Source: Zygnema cylindricum (taxonomy: Eukaryota > Streptophyta > Zygnematophyceae > Zygnematales > Zygnemataceae). Taken from it: a stretch of DNA of 64,000 nt. Location of the stretch: contig JBBHKE010000902.1 in assembly GCA_037447655.1 (NCBI GenBank), forward strand, positions 36,710 through 100,709, written 5' to 3'. Below are positions 10,110-20,289 of the stretch, piece after piece. Made by a program: the position numbers and the translations under genes. The notes below the pieces were generated by a model. It worked only from the letters and a program-made list of their open reading frames with translations. It was not told the DNA's origin and searched no databases. The first letter of the stretch is position 1. Every line of letters begins with the position of its first letter.

Positions 10110-11330
10110 TCAATTTCGATTTTATGGCCATGTGTCTGTCTCTTGTCTCTTGTGACAATCCTCCTGTATCTCTCTGTCGCTCTTGCTGCCTCTATCTTTT
10201 TGTCTCTGTTCTGTCTTTTGGCTTTTTGTCTCGTGTGTCTCTCTCTCTCTCTCTCTCTCTATCTCTTTGTTTTGACTCTGTATCTTGTCTTTGTCTCTCT
10301 GTCTTATTTCTTTGTCTTCGTCTCTCTATCTCTATCTCTCTGTCTCTTTCTCTCTCTCTTTCTCTTTGTCTTAATCTGTTTACTACTGTTTCTCTTTTTC
10401 TTGTGTCTTTAACTTTGTTTGTAACTATGTTTGTGTCTCGTGTCTCTTTGTCACATATCTCTCTATATTATGTCTCTATCTCTATCTTTCTGTTTGCTAT
10501 CTGTCTTTAACCTTGTTTATGTCTCTCTAACTCTGTGTTTGTGTCTTGTGTCTCTTTGTCACATATCTCTCTGTATTATGTCTCTGTCTTTATCTTTCTG
10601 TTTCCTATCTGTCTCTGTCTTTTTATCTTTATCTGTTTTCTTTATCAATTTACTGTTTCCCTGTCTTTCTGACTCTCTTTCTGTCTTTGTTTGTTTACTA
10701 TTCTCTGTGGCTTTCTAACTCTGTGTTTCTATCTCCTTAACTCTGTGTTTCTATCTCCTTTCTCTTTGTCTCACATCTATCTGTGTCTCTTTGTCTTTGT
10801 CTGTTTACTACTGCTCCGCCCCTCTGTTTCTATCTTTCTCATTTCTATCTTTCTCTATGTCTCTAACTCTATCTTTGTCTCTTTAACTCTGTGTTTCTGT
10901 CTCGTGTCTCTTTGTCACATATCTTTCTGTCTTGTGTCTCTGTCTCTATCTTTCTGTCTTCTATATATTTCTGTCTTTCTGTCTCTATCTTTCTGTCTGT
11001 AATATGTTTCTGTGTTTCTATCTTTATCTGTTTACTATTCTCATTGTCTTTCTGACTCTCTTTCTGTCTTTGTCTTTTTACTATTCTCTCTGGCTTTTTA
11101 ACTCCGTGTTTCTATCCTCTTTCTGTCTTTGTCTTTTTACTATTCTCTCTGGCTTTTTAACTCCGTGTTTCTATCTCGTTACTCTCTGTCATATATCTAT
11201 GCTGTATGTCTTTGTCTTTGCATTTTCGTCTCTTTGCTATTTTTTGTTTCTCTGATTCTGTCTTTTTGTCTCAGTCTCTATCACTAAATCTCCCGTCTTT
11301 TTGTCTGTCTATGCCTCCCTCGCTGTTAAT
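10110..11330 (+). repeat. Pyrimidine-rich (TCTGTCTCT)n satellite-like tract
   Basis: About 1.2 kb of TCTGTCTC, TATCTTTC, TTTGTCTC and CTGTGTTTC units with longer imperfect repeats inside. For instance, CTCGTGTCTCTTTGTCACAT recurs near 10437 and 10900, and the phrase around TATTCTCTCTGGCTTTTTAA recurs near 11082 and 11142. The long hydrophobic-looking open frames are repeat artefacts. Confidence 0.85.
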
Positions 11331-11426
11331 TTGTTAAACAAAATTCCAAGATATTTTTTTTTGCTGAAAGCGCGAAATACTTTGTAAAGAGGTGTACAGT
11401 GAAAATTTCATAGATTATAGATTACC

Positions 11427-11506
11427 TCAGTTAGCAGAATGAGCTATAAGCCACAAGCAAACTACTTCAGTTAGCAGAATGAGCTATAAGCCACAAGCAA
11501 ACTACT
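11427..11506 (+). repeat. Perfect 40-bp tandem duplication
   Basis: CAGTTAGCAGAATGAGCTAT and the following 20 bases are repeated with a 40-base period (11428 and 11468). The copies are essentially identical, so the duplication is recent. It lies just 5' of the decayed copia copy. Confidence 0.9.
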
Positions 11507-11599
11507 GGCAATTCGTTTTTCTTTATTTGGAAAAACAACAGATAACAATTCATTTTTTATACACTTCATTCTCCGCCATCTTACTGTAGGACTTGCATC

Positions 11600-12290
11600 T
11601 CCTCATTTGCATATGGAAAGGGCATCCGATCTGTGGATTGCCCTTATAGAGATGTACCAAAACGGTACTAATCAGCAGCAACAATTGGTTGATCAAAAGA
11701 TAGATGCATATGTCTACGAAAGGGGAAAAATGCTAAACTTTTATAATGAGCTTACAACCATTTTCATGGAACTGCTGGTCAAGTAGAAACATCAAAGTTG
11801 AAGGTTAATTGCCTGCTATTGAAATTACCCGATGACTATGAAAACATAGTCAACCGTGTGCAAGATTTGCCGGATTCCAGGTGGATCTGGAATTTTGTGG
11901 TTGGAATGATTCTCGTCTGAGATAATACAATTGAGATCCGAAAGAGAGGGAAGAATGGACAAGCTTTGGCAACAAAAACTAATTCGAGGAGAAAAATTTT
12001 TAAAAAATTAGTAGGAAACTATGGAGGAGGAGGACATAAAACTCAGTTGGATGAATCCGGACCGAGGGTCTCCAAGAGGTTATGCCATTTTTGCAAGAAA
12101 CTAGGACACTATATGGCGGAGTGTACTAAGCTAACCAAGCTTGGGGTAAAGGAGTGGCAGACCGGTGGACCCCCAAGAGGAAATAAAAAGGCCCGTGTGA
12201 CAGTGGTACATAAGGCGGAATGCGAGGACGAGAACGATGAGCTTTTATTGGATGAGGAGTTCGAGGCGAAAAACGAGTTCAAAATTCAAT
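11600..12290 (+). pseudogene. Copia copy A gag remnant
   Basis: Begins mid-gag with a segment matching 18375-18850 in copy B, including the Gln-rich QQQQLVDQKI-type helix. The CCHC zinc knuckle is intact in a 108-codon open stretch: CHFCKKLGHYMAEC at about 12083-12124 has correct C-X2-C-X4-H-X4-C spacing. A frameshift at about 11780 and a stop at about 11920 break the rest. Gag would form the particle and bind element RNA; this copy cannot make a full protein. Confidence 0.8.
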
Positions 12291-12329
12291 GAAAGCAGAA
12301 ATGTGCTTTCGGTGGATTGAATGGTGAAG

Positions 12330-15170
12330 CACGCTAGATTGTAGATTCAGGTGCCTCCATGCAAATGTGTAAGGATAAACACCTGTTCACTAAGATAATA
12401 AAGATTTCCACCTTAGAGATAGAGTACGCAGATAGGAGGATAGTCACTACTACTTTAGTAGGATTGGTAGATCTGAAAGTGTTAGTGGAAGGAAAGACAT
12501 CCATAGTTACATTCTCCGATGTATTTTTTATTCCGGAATAGAATAAAAACCTCATCTCTACATCTGTATTAGATGATAAGGTTTTTGATACTAAGGGAGA
12601 AAAGATTCTAGATTTAGTACACACAAATATTTGGGGACCGGCCAAAGTCCCCTCACCCGGGGGGAAAAGATTTAGGATGGCTATCAGCGATGATTGGTCT
12701 CGGTATTCCAAGGTGTATTTTTTGAAAAATAAGTCAAAGGCTCAAGAATGTTTTAGACAATATAAAGCATTCAGTGAAAAACTCCATGAAACCCCTATCA
12801 AAAGAGTATGGATTTACAATGGTTGAGAGTATACCTCTTAGTAGTTTGAGGATTTTCTGAGGGAAGATGGAGTTCAACACCAAAAGATAGTTCCAAAAAA
12901 CCCGGAATAGAATGGGGTTGCTGAATGATTAAATAGGACACTAAGTGATAGTGCTAGAAGTATAAAGTCCGATAAGAAGATAGGAAAAAGATTTTGGGCC
13001 GAAGCAATGAACTGCGACCAAACACCTTATGAGAGATGGAAAGGCCGAAAACGAGACATATCTCACTTAAAGGTTTTCGCGAGTCAAGTTTTCAGTCTAG
13101 ATACAACTTCTTCTAATTAAAAGCTAGATCATAAAAAAAAACCGGGGTACTTGTTAAGATATAATGAGGATGCAAAAGGATACAGAGTTTATGATCTAAA
13201 ATCTGATGATATAATCTTAGTAAAGCATCTAGTAGTTATGGATGAACGAAAGTCTGTGGATCCTTTCAAGTATACAAAGTCAGTAAAAATCAGATTTGAG
13301 TCAAAAAATTCCGATGAATTTGAGCTTTCTAACTATCTAGGTTTCACAGAAGATGGCATTCTTTCAGGTACAAATCAGAGCGAGAAAGACTCGGCCGCGA
13401 AAAATTCACTGACAACACTATCCGAAACGGTAGACGTGGTGAAAATTGATTCGGAATCAACGGACAGGGGAGAAGTCGAGATTGTGCAAAATAACCCATG
13501 GGAACCATCTATTCTGGCCATAGATTTTGAAGGAGGAAGGCAAAAAGTTACAAAAAAAACGAGTTAATACCAAGGTAACAAAACTATCTCATCCGTATTA
13601 ACCTCAAAGTTATATAGAGGCGATGAATTGTCTAGAAAGGATTCGGTGGAAGACAACCATCAATGAGGAGATGGCCTCAATTATGGCAGCCGATACTTGG
13701 GAGCTGGCGGATTGTCCACCTAACCGAGAACCAATCAGTTGTAAGTGGGTGTTCAAATTAAAATTGAACCCAAATAACACCATTGGGCGCTACAAAGCCC
13801 GATTAGTAGCTAAAGGATTTACACAGAAAGAGGGAAGCGATTACGAGGAAACCTTTGCCGCGGTCGTTAGATTTCCCTCTGTCCGTATACTACTCTGTCA
13901 GCAGCAGAATACATGGAGGTGCACCAGATGGACATCAAAACAACCTTTTTGCATGGAGAATTGGAAGAGGAGATCTTCATGCGACAACCTGAAAGATTTG
14001 TGGAGCAAGGAGAGGAGACTAAGGTATGTCGGCTGATTAAATCTCTTTTTTGTTTGAAACAAGCGCCCCGACAGTTGTATAAGAAGCTCGATGAGTTTCT
14101 TACTAGTCTAGGATATATACGAATCAGCTCAGATCACTCAATTTATGTTTTTGAAGACGAGGAAGGTGTTATATTTATTGCAATTTATATTGATGATTTG
14201 CTTGTTTTAAGTAAATCAATGGACAAAAATTAATAAAACTGAAAACCGATCTTAAAGGGAGATTTGGGATCAAAGACATGGGGGAGGCAAGATATATTTT
14301 GGGAATTTATGTAGAAAGAGACCAAGAAAGAAAGATTATAAGACTAACTTAGAAAGAAGCAATAGAAAACATGTTTGAAAAGTTTTACATGGATAATGCT
14401 AATAGTTGTAGAACCCCAATTGAGTTAAATAAGGGAAGTGAGGGGAGTGTGGGAGAAGGAGTCATTATCTTAGACGAGGAATTAGATCTTGAAGAACAGA
14501 AGTTTATGAAGTCTATTACTTACATGCAAGTAATGGGAAGCCTAATCTGTTTTGTGAATTGTACCCGACCAGATTTAGTTGCAGTTGAAGGAGTGCTAAA
14601 GAGAAGTCTAAACGCTCCCTTTAAGAGGGATTGGGAGGCAGCTAAGAGGTTCCTTAGATATTTGATAGAAATTAGGGATATATGGTTGCATTTGGGTGGG
14701 GGGGATACTGACATCACCACTTCGAGTGATGCCACTTATGGTGATACTCCAATGAGGAGATGTACTTCTGGATATGTATTGTATGTGGGTGATAGGGCTT
14801 GTTAATAGAGTAGCAAAAAACAAAAGGTTATTGCGCAGCCCACCATGGAGGTGAGTATATGGCCTCTTGCTCTACTGTAAAATAATTGATGTGGGTCGAG
14901 TCTTTGCTTGGTGAGCTTGGTCACCTTAAGAGTGGTGTGCATATTATTTTTGTGATAATCAGGCAGCAATCGCTATTGCTGCCAATCCTAAACATCATTT
15001 TAAAGCCAAACATATGGACATTAGACTCAAATTTGTTAGAGAGAAAGTAGAAAACAAAATAATAAGTTTAGAGTACTGACCAGATAGCGATATGATGACC
15101 AAACCTAAGCCTTCCTCTAAGCTAATTTTTCTGCAGGGAGAAGTGTGGTATGAAATTTAAAAGTGACTAG
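12330..15170 (+). pseudogene. Copia copy A pol remnant (protease, integrase, RT, RNase H)
   Basis: Order is that of Ty1/copia. The protease motif VDSGASM is at about 12342. Pre-integrase sequence is deleted at about 12592. The integrase core has its first Asp context (HTNIWGP), but the second is changed to IYNG and stops are common. The RT blocks are KWVFKLKLNPNNT (13745), MDIKTTFLHGELEE (13929) and YIDDLLVLS (14188, an Ile in place of the usual Val). RNase H text (SDATYGD, 14730) then runs to the polypurine tract. At least ten stops or frameshifts are present. TAG, TAA and TGA commonly replace Trp, Gln or Arg codons of copy B. Confidence 0.85.
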
Positions 15171-15183
15171 AAAATAACGGGAG

Positions 15184-16236
15184 TGTAGAAATTAATGGTT
15201 CTTTTAGTATTTTCTAGGTCTAAAATGAAATGCACAAAAGAAGCCGAGGCAGTCTTCCTCTAGCATCTCTCTTCAGCTCTCACACTTATCGCAGTTACTA
15301 AAGGTTAAAGAGGGAGCTAGAGCCATGGCTGCCTATGATGTTTAGAGATAGAGTGATAGGCGATAGATTTCGCTAAGTTTACCAAAATATACTTGACAGA
15401 CCTAGGATTTGATCCTGGTACCTACCATGTGTCAAGTCAGAAATAGCCAGTAGCTTTATCCTATAGTCTAGGTTCGGTGCTAAGACATATAAGGTTTGAT
15501 AGATATTTATATCTGTACGATTACATAAATTCATTTAACGGCACGAAGAAACATGCAATATAGACACATTTAAAACATACGTACGGCGTACGGGACTTTG
15601 CGAAATGAGTACCGCGCATTTGTTTCGACGGCGAAACAAATACCGCGAATCGATTTTCGACGGCTAGAATCAAATGTCAACTTTAATCGAAAAGCCACGA
15701 TAGGCGCCGAGATCGCGGAATAGGCGCTTTGGCGCTTTTCGGTCAGCGCCACGTCAAGCGCCACGTGGCACGACGTGATTAGCTTACGACATCTCCGGAG
15801 AATATGGGAGCCAATTCGAATATGACAGGTGTCAACATTTCAGCCATGTCGTACGATGGCCGTACTAAAAGTACATCGACACTTGAACTTTTATGCATGA
15901 CACACTAATATTATAGGTGTCGTACTCTAGTAGTGTAGGGTTTAGAGAGGGATTTAGGACTTCAAAGATTTGGTAGGTAGACCCCTCTCTTCCAGAGAGC
16001 TTCTGCACAAAAGGTCAACTTTGACCATTCATAACTTCATGCTCAAGGGAGCAAATTCAAAGATTCTTTTTGCTATCGACTCAAGGGAGTATTGTCTTCA
16101 CAAAGGTGAAGTTGGTCAGGTTTTTATCTGTAACGGTGGCAATTTATTCTTGTGGAAAATCAAAGGGGTCAAGGTTATCCTAGGGGCTTCGAGTGAGGTG
16201 CCTACTCTGAGGGCAAATGGAGGTCCCAAAGTTGCA
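15184..16236 (+). mobile_element. 3' LTR of family 1 copy A
   Basis: Starts TGTAGAAATTAATGG right after the polypurine stretch ATAACGGGAG and ends GTTGCA. It is 1053 bases, matching the 1047-1049 of the other family 1 LTRs. The conserved terminal ATG frame (ATGGAGGTCCCAAAG) is present at the end. A tRNA-like segment lies on the complement at about 15400-15480. Confidence 0.85.
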
Positions 16237-16671
16237 TACATAACAGTACAGTTGTACTGCTGAGTTGTCTAGTGGCTAGATAGTTTAATTGACTGTAGAC
16301 GTTAGATAAAGGGAAGCATATTTTTCTGAGTGAGCATATTGTGCACAAAATCTTGTATTATATTTTTCCTAATTAATAAACTCTTGAGCTTTTGCTTATG
16401 GATACCGTGTGCCTTACTATTGCTACGAGTGGTTCCTATAAGTATTCCCTTGTGCACTGCAGTGTTGGTTCACCCCCATTTACATTGGTATTGCAACCAT
16501 CCCTCGTGACTCGACAGTATGGAATACCATGGCGTGTCTACGGCTGATACGTTAGAGCGAGTCCTTTGGGAGTTGGAGAATGTTTGATTGCAGAATGCTC
16601 ACCTCAGCGATACAATCACCACATTGGAATCTCGTCTTGATGATAGAACGCATTGAAGCGCGGAGAGAGAC
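16237..16671 (+). mobile_element. Ty3/gypsy element, 5' part (LTR tail and leader, inferred)
   Basis: Sequence between the copia copy A 3' LTR and the gypsy gag. An AATAAA at about 16374 followed by a CA-ended stretch near 16495 suggests the R/U5 end of an LTR. No exact LTR start can be fixed, and no primer site to a full tRNA 3' end is convincing. Confidence 0.4.
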
Positions 16672-16676
16672 GTAAA
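16519..16676 (+). pseudogene. Gypsy gag, N-terminal fragment
   Basis: A frame from ATG at 16519 (MEYHGVSTADTLERVLWELE) gives a coiled-coil-like Leu heptad segment including LSDTITTLESRLDD. It carries two TGA stops, each at a position where CGA (Arg) would fit, which suggests C-to-T decay. The frame runs exactly into the GTAAA duplicated by the copia insertion and continues in phase at 23403 in the gag domain proper. The two pieces were therefore one gene before the copia insertion. Confidence 0.7.
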
Positions 16677-18005
16677 TGTAGAAATTAATGGTTTTAAGTA
16701 TTTTCTAGGTCTGAATAGAAATAAAGAAGCCGAGGCAGTCTACCTCTAACTTCTCTCTCCAACTCTCAAACTTGTCGCAGTCACTGAGAAATTGGAGAGG
16801 AAGCTAGAGCCATGGCTACCTAGGCTATCCTCAGGTTTACGGGAAATTTATATTAGTCTAGGGATTAATTACTAAAAGATATGTGCTGACGACAGGATTT
16901 GATCCTGGTACCTGCCGGCCGTCACAGAATAGATAGCCGGTAGCCTTAGCCGTTAATGTAGAAACTAATGGTTTTATTAGTATTTTCTAGGTCTGAAAAG
17001 AAATATAGAAGTCGAGGCAGTCTATCTCTAACTTCTCTCTCCAACTCTCAAACTTGTCGCAGTCACTGAGAAATTGGAGAGGAAGCTATAGCCATGGCTA
17101 CCTTGGCTATCCTGAGGTTTACAGGAATTTTATATTAGGGTTTATTTATTTAATTAAAAGGTATGTGCCGGCGGCAGGATTTGATCCTTGTACCTTCCGG
17201 ACGGCAGATAGGATATAGCCGGTAGCCTTAGCCGTTAAGTCTAGCGGTAGTGTTACGTAGCATATAGTTTGATATTTATTTAAATATGTATACGTGCGAT
17301 AAACCATTTAACTGAAATGAATTACGGGATACATAGATCCAGTAATATATAATGTACGACTTACGGTACGGACAAAAATCAGTACCGCGCATTTGTTTCG
17401 TAAATGAAACAAATACCGCGCATGTATTTATTACGGCTACGATTAAAGCCGAATTTAATCGGACGGCCGGGATTAGCGCCGAGATCGCGGAGGAAGATTT
17501 CGGCGGTTTGTGGCCATCGCCACATCGGATGACGCGTGGCGAAATTCCGTTGGATTGTGGAATCTCCGGAGATTATGGCACCGAATCCGGATTTGACATG
17601 TGTCGACATTTTGGCCATGTCGTACAATGTCCGTACATAAAGTACACCGACAGCTGTACTTTTGCGTACGAAACCCAATTCTGATTGGTTCCGTACATCA
17701 ATAGATAGAGTCTGTGAGAGAGATAGGACTTAGAAAAATTAGAAGATAGGATCCCCTCTCCCAGAGAGCTTCTGTACAAAAGGTCAACTTTGACCCTCCA
17801 TAACTTACTGCTCAGGGGAGCAAATTCAGAGATTCTTTTTGCTATCGACTCAGGGGAGTCTTGCCTTCACAGGGGTGAAGTTGGTCAGAGTTTTTGTCTG
17901 CCAGGGTGGCAGTTATTTTTGCTTAAACACAAAGGGGTCAGGATTATCATAGAGGCTTCTTGGAAGCTGTCCACTCTGAGGGCTTATGGAGGTCTCAGAG
18001 TTTCA
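16677..18005 (+). mobile_element. 5' LTR of copy B, with 280-bp duplicated start
   Basis: Positions 16677-16956 and 16957-17238 are two copies of the LTR start (TGTAGAAA(T/C)TAATGG to CCGTTAA). The outer copy is nearly identical to the start of the 3' LTR at 22356; the inner copy is visibly more diverged. From 16957 the LTR runs 1049 bases to GTTTCA, like the other family members. An insertion into an LTR followed by recombination, or a reverse-transcription jump, would explain it. A tRNA-like stretch lies on the complement of both copies (about 16890-16950 and 17170-17236). Confidence 0.85.
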
Positions 18006-18960
18006 GGTTATGGGCCCACCCTCTAGGGTACCAATCTTTAATGGAACTGGCTTCATATACTGGGAAAGTTTGATGATAGGAGCTCTATGCGAAAAAAGGT
18101 TTTGGGGGATAGTGAGTGGACGATTGGGGCGTCCATCAAGTCTTGGAATTCCTCCAGGGTTTGGAGGAAGCAGATTCACCAGGAAAAAGGATTCACCTTC
18201 AACGGAGGAAACAAAGGAAGGAGAGGTGGTGGACAAAGGAAAGGAGAAGGAGGCGACCACACTAATAGCAACTGGTTTAGCATTCATGTCACCTATTCCG
18301 AGGAACGAGGAGAATGATACTGAAACCTGGGACTTCAACAATATGGCGGCAAAGCACTTCATCCTACGCCATCTCACTCAAGGACTTGCATGTCCTCATT
18401 TGCAGGTAGAAAGGGCATCCGATCTTTAGATGGCTCTTATAGAGATGTACCGAAGTGGTACGATTCAGCAACAACAGTTGGCTGATCAGAAAGTTAAGGA
18501 GTATGTATACAAAGGGGGAAATATGTTGGATTTTTGCAATGAGCTTGCTACACTCTTCATGGAGCTAGAGAGTGCAGGAAAAGTTTTTAGTGAAAAAGAA
18601 AAGGTTAACTGTTTACTGATGAAGTTACCTGATGAGTTCGAGAACATAGTCAACCGTGTGCAGGACTTGCCTGACTCAAGGTGGATATGGAACTCAGTGG
18701 TAGGGATGATTCTCGTTCAAGAGAATACAATTGAGATCCGAAGGGGAGGAAAGAGTGGCCAAGCCTTGGCAACAGCGACTGATTGGAGGAACACGGATTC
18801 CCGAAAATCGGTCGGAAACTATGGGGGTAGGGAGCAGAAAAAATAGACCGACGAGTTCGAACCAAGGGCTCCCAAAGGTTTATGTCATTTTTGTAAGAAA
18901 CCGGGGCACTATATGGCAGATGCACTAAGCTAACCGAGCTTCGGTTAAAGGAGGGGCAGA
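17986..18960 (+). pseudogene. Copia copy B gag, frame opening inside the LTR
   Basis: The frame begins with ATG at 17986, 20 bases before the LTR end, and crosses the primer site. The first residues are MEVSEFQVMGPPSRVPIF, and a second ATG lies in the primer site at 18010. A gag UBN2-type region follows (Gln-rich QQQQLADQKVKEY at about 18467; FCNELATLFMELESA). A TAG at 18427 replaces the Trp codon still present in copy A. A TAG at 18844 and a one-base loss within the zinc knuckle (CHFCKKPGHYMAD, about 18883) break the end. Gag packages the RNA; this copy is dead as it stands. Confidence 0.85.
18006..18020 (+). promoter_or_regulatory. Primer-binding site for initiator tRNA-Met anticodon half
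   Basis: GGTTATGGGCCCACC follows the LTR end directly. It is the exact complement of GGUGGGCCCAUAACC, the anticodon stem-loop of plant initiator tRNA-Met as I recall it; Drosophila copia uses a similar internal tRNA-half primer. The ATG at 18010-18012 pairs with the CAU anticodon and lies in the gag frame. Confidence 0.8.
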
Positions 18961-19046
18961 CCGGTGGTACCCCGAGAGGAAAGAAAAACGCCCTTGTCAC
19001 ACAGGTATTTGAGGCAGAATCCGAGGATGAGGACGATGAGCTCCTT

Positions 19047-20270
19047 TTGGATGAGGAGTTGGAGGCGAAAACTGAGGTTGAAATTCCACGAAGGCAGGAA
19101 TGTGCTTACGGTGGATTGAAAGGTGAAGCAGGCTGGATTATAGATTCAGGTGCCTCAATGCACATGTGTAAGGATAGGCACCTGTTCACTAAGATAAGAA
19201 AGATTCCCACCGTAGAGATAGAGTACGGGGATGGGAGGATAGTCACCACTACTCTTGTAGGATCGGTAGATCTGAAAGTGTTAGTAGAAGGAAAGACATC
19301 CATATTAACATTCTCCGGTGTATTGTTTATTCCGGAGCTGAACAAAAACCTTATCTCTACATCTGTATTAGATGATAAGGGTTTTTTCACTAGCACTAGG
19401 GAAGGAGTCTTTACTACTAGTTTTGAGGAGGATGTCTATTTCATTGCTGAGAAAGGTAGCCATGGGATGTTTAGGATGATCTTAAGTAATGAAACGAAGA
19501 AACTTTATTATGCTGGTGTTCATGATATTATGATGTGGCATAAAAGGCTTGGGCATGTGAATCTAGATAAGTTAAGAGAGATGAAAAAGATGGGAGTGGT
19601 GGAAGGGATTCACTTCAGTGAGAGTGATGATATAAGTGATTGTAGTGGGTGTGCTCAAGGTAAAGCACACAGATTACCCTTTCCTAAAACAACCACCTAC
19701 AAGGGAGAAAAACTTTTAGATCTAGTACACACAGATATTTGGGGACCGGCTAGAGTGCCCTCACCGGGGGGGAAGAGATTTATGATGACTATCACTGATG
19801 ATTGGTCTCGGTATTCCCGGGTGTATTTTTTGAAAAACAAGTCAGAAGCTGAGGATTGTTTTAGACAATATAAAGCATGGAGCGAAAAACTCCATGAAAC
19901 TCCAATCAAGAGAGTAAGGAGTGACAATGGTGGAGAGTATACTTCTAACCAGTTTGAGGATTTTTTGAGGGAAGATGGGGTTCAACACCAAAAGACAGTT
20001 CCAGAAAATCCAAAACAAATTGGGGTAGCTGAAAGGTTAAATAGAACACTAAGTGATAGTGCTAGAAGTATGTTGTCGGATAAGAAGATAGGAAAAAGGT
20101 TTTGGGCAGAAGGAATGAACTGTGCTAATTACCTCAAAAATAGAGTTCTTACTTCAGCTATAAAAGATCAAACACCTTATGAGAGATGGACAGGTCGGAA
20201 ACCAGTCTTATCTCATTTAAAGGTTTTCGGCAGTCAAGTATTCAGTCTAGATACAGATCGGTCTAATTAG
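19047..20270 (+). pseudogene. Copia copy B pol part 1: protease, pre-integrase, integrase
   Basis: An uninterrupted 407-codon stretch. The aspartic protease site DSGASMHMC is near residue 33. The pre-integrase zinc finger is H-X3-H (HKRLGH) plus CSGC at about residue 200. The integrase core has the acidic triad in HTDIWGP, RSDNGGEY and GVAERLNRTL (about residues 230-335). It ends at TAG (20268) where the third family member has Trp, so the stop is secondary. The element's polyprotein would be cut by the protease, and the integrase would insert cDNA. The start at 19047 is not the true start; gag-pol was probably one frame. Confidence 0.9.
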
Positions 20271-20289
20271 AAGCTAGATAGTAAAGGAA

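Larger units (their letters stand above)
11586..16236 (+). mobile_element. Decayed Ty1/copia element, family 1 copy A (no 5' LTR)
   Basis: Colinear with the better copy at 16677-23402 from mid-gag to the end of the 3' LTR, with many stops, frameshifts and deletions. The left part (5' LTR, primer site, start of gag) is missing. Internal deletions remove the integrase zinc-finger region (about 12592) and a segment near 13015. The 3' LTR at 15184-16236 is complete. Confidence 0.9.

Noticed and set aside
10061-11255. Leu/Ser/Phe-rich membrane-like frames on the + strand
   Set aside because: Produced by the TCTGTCTCT repeat in three frames; no codon bias or start context.
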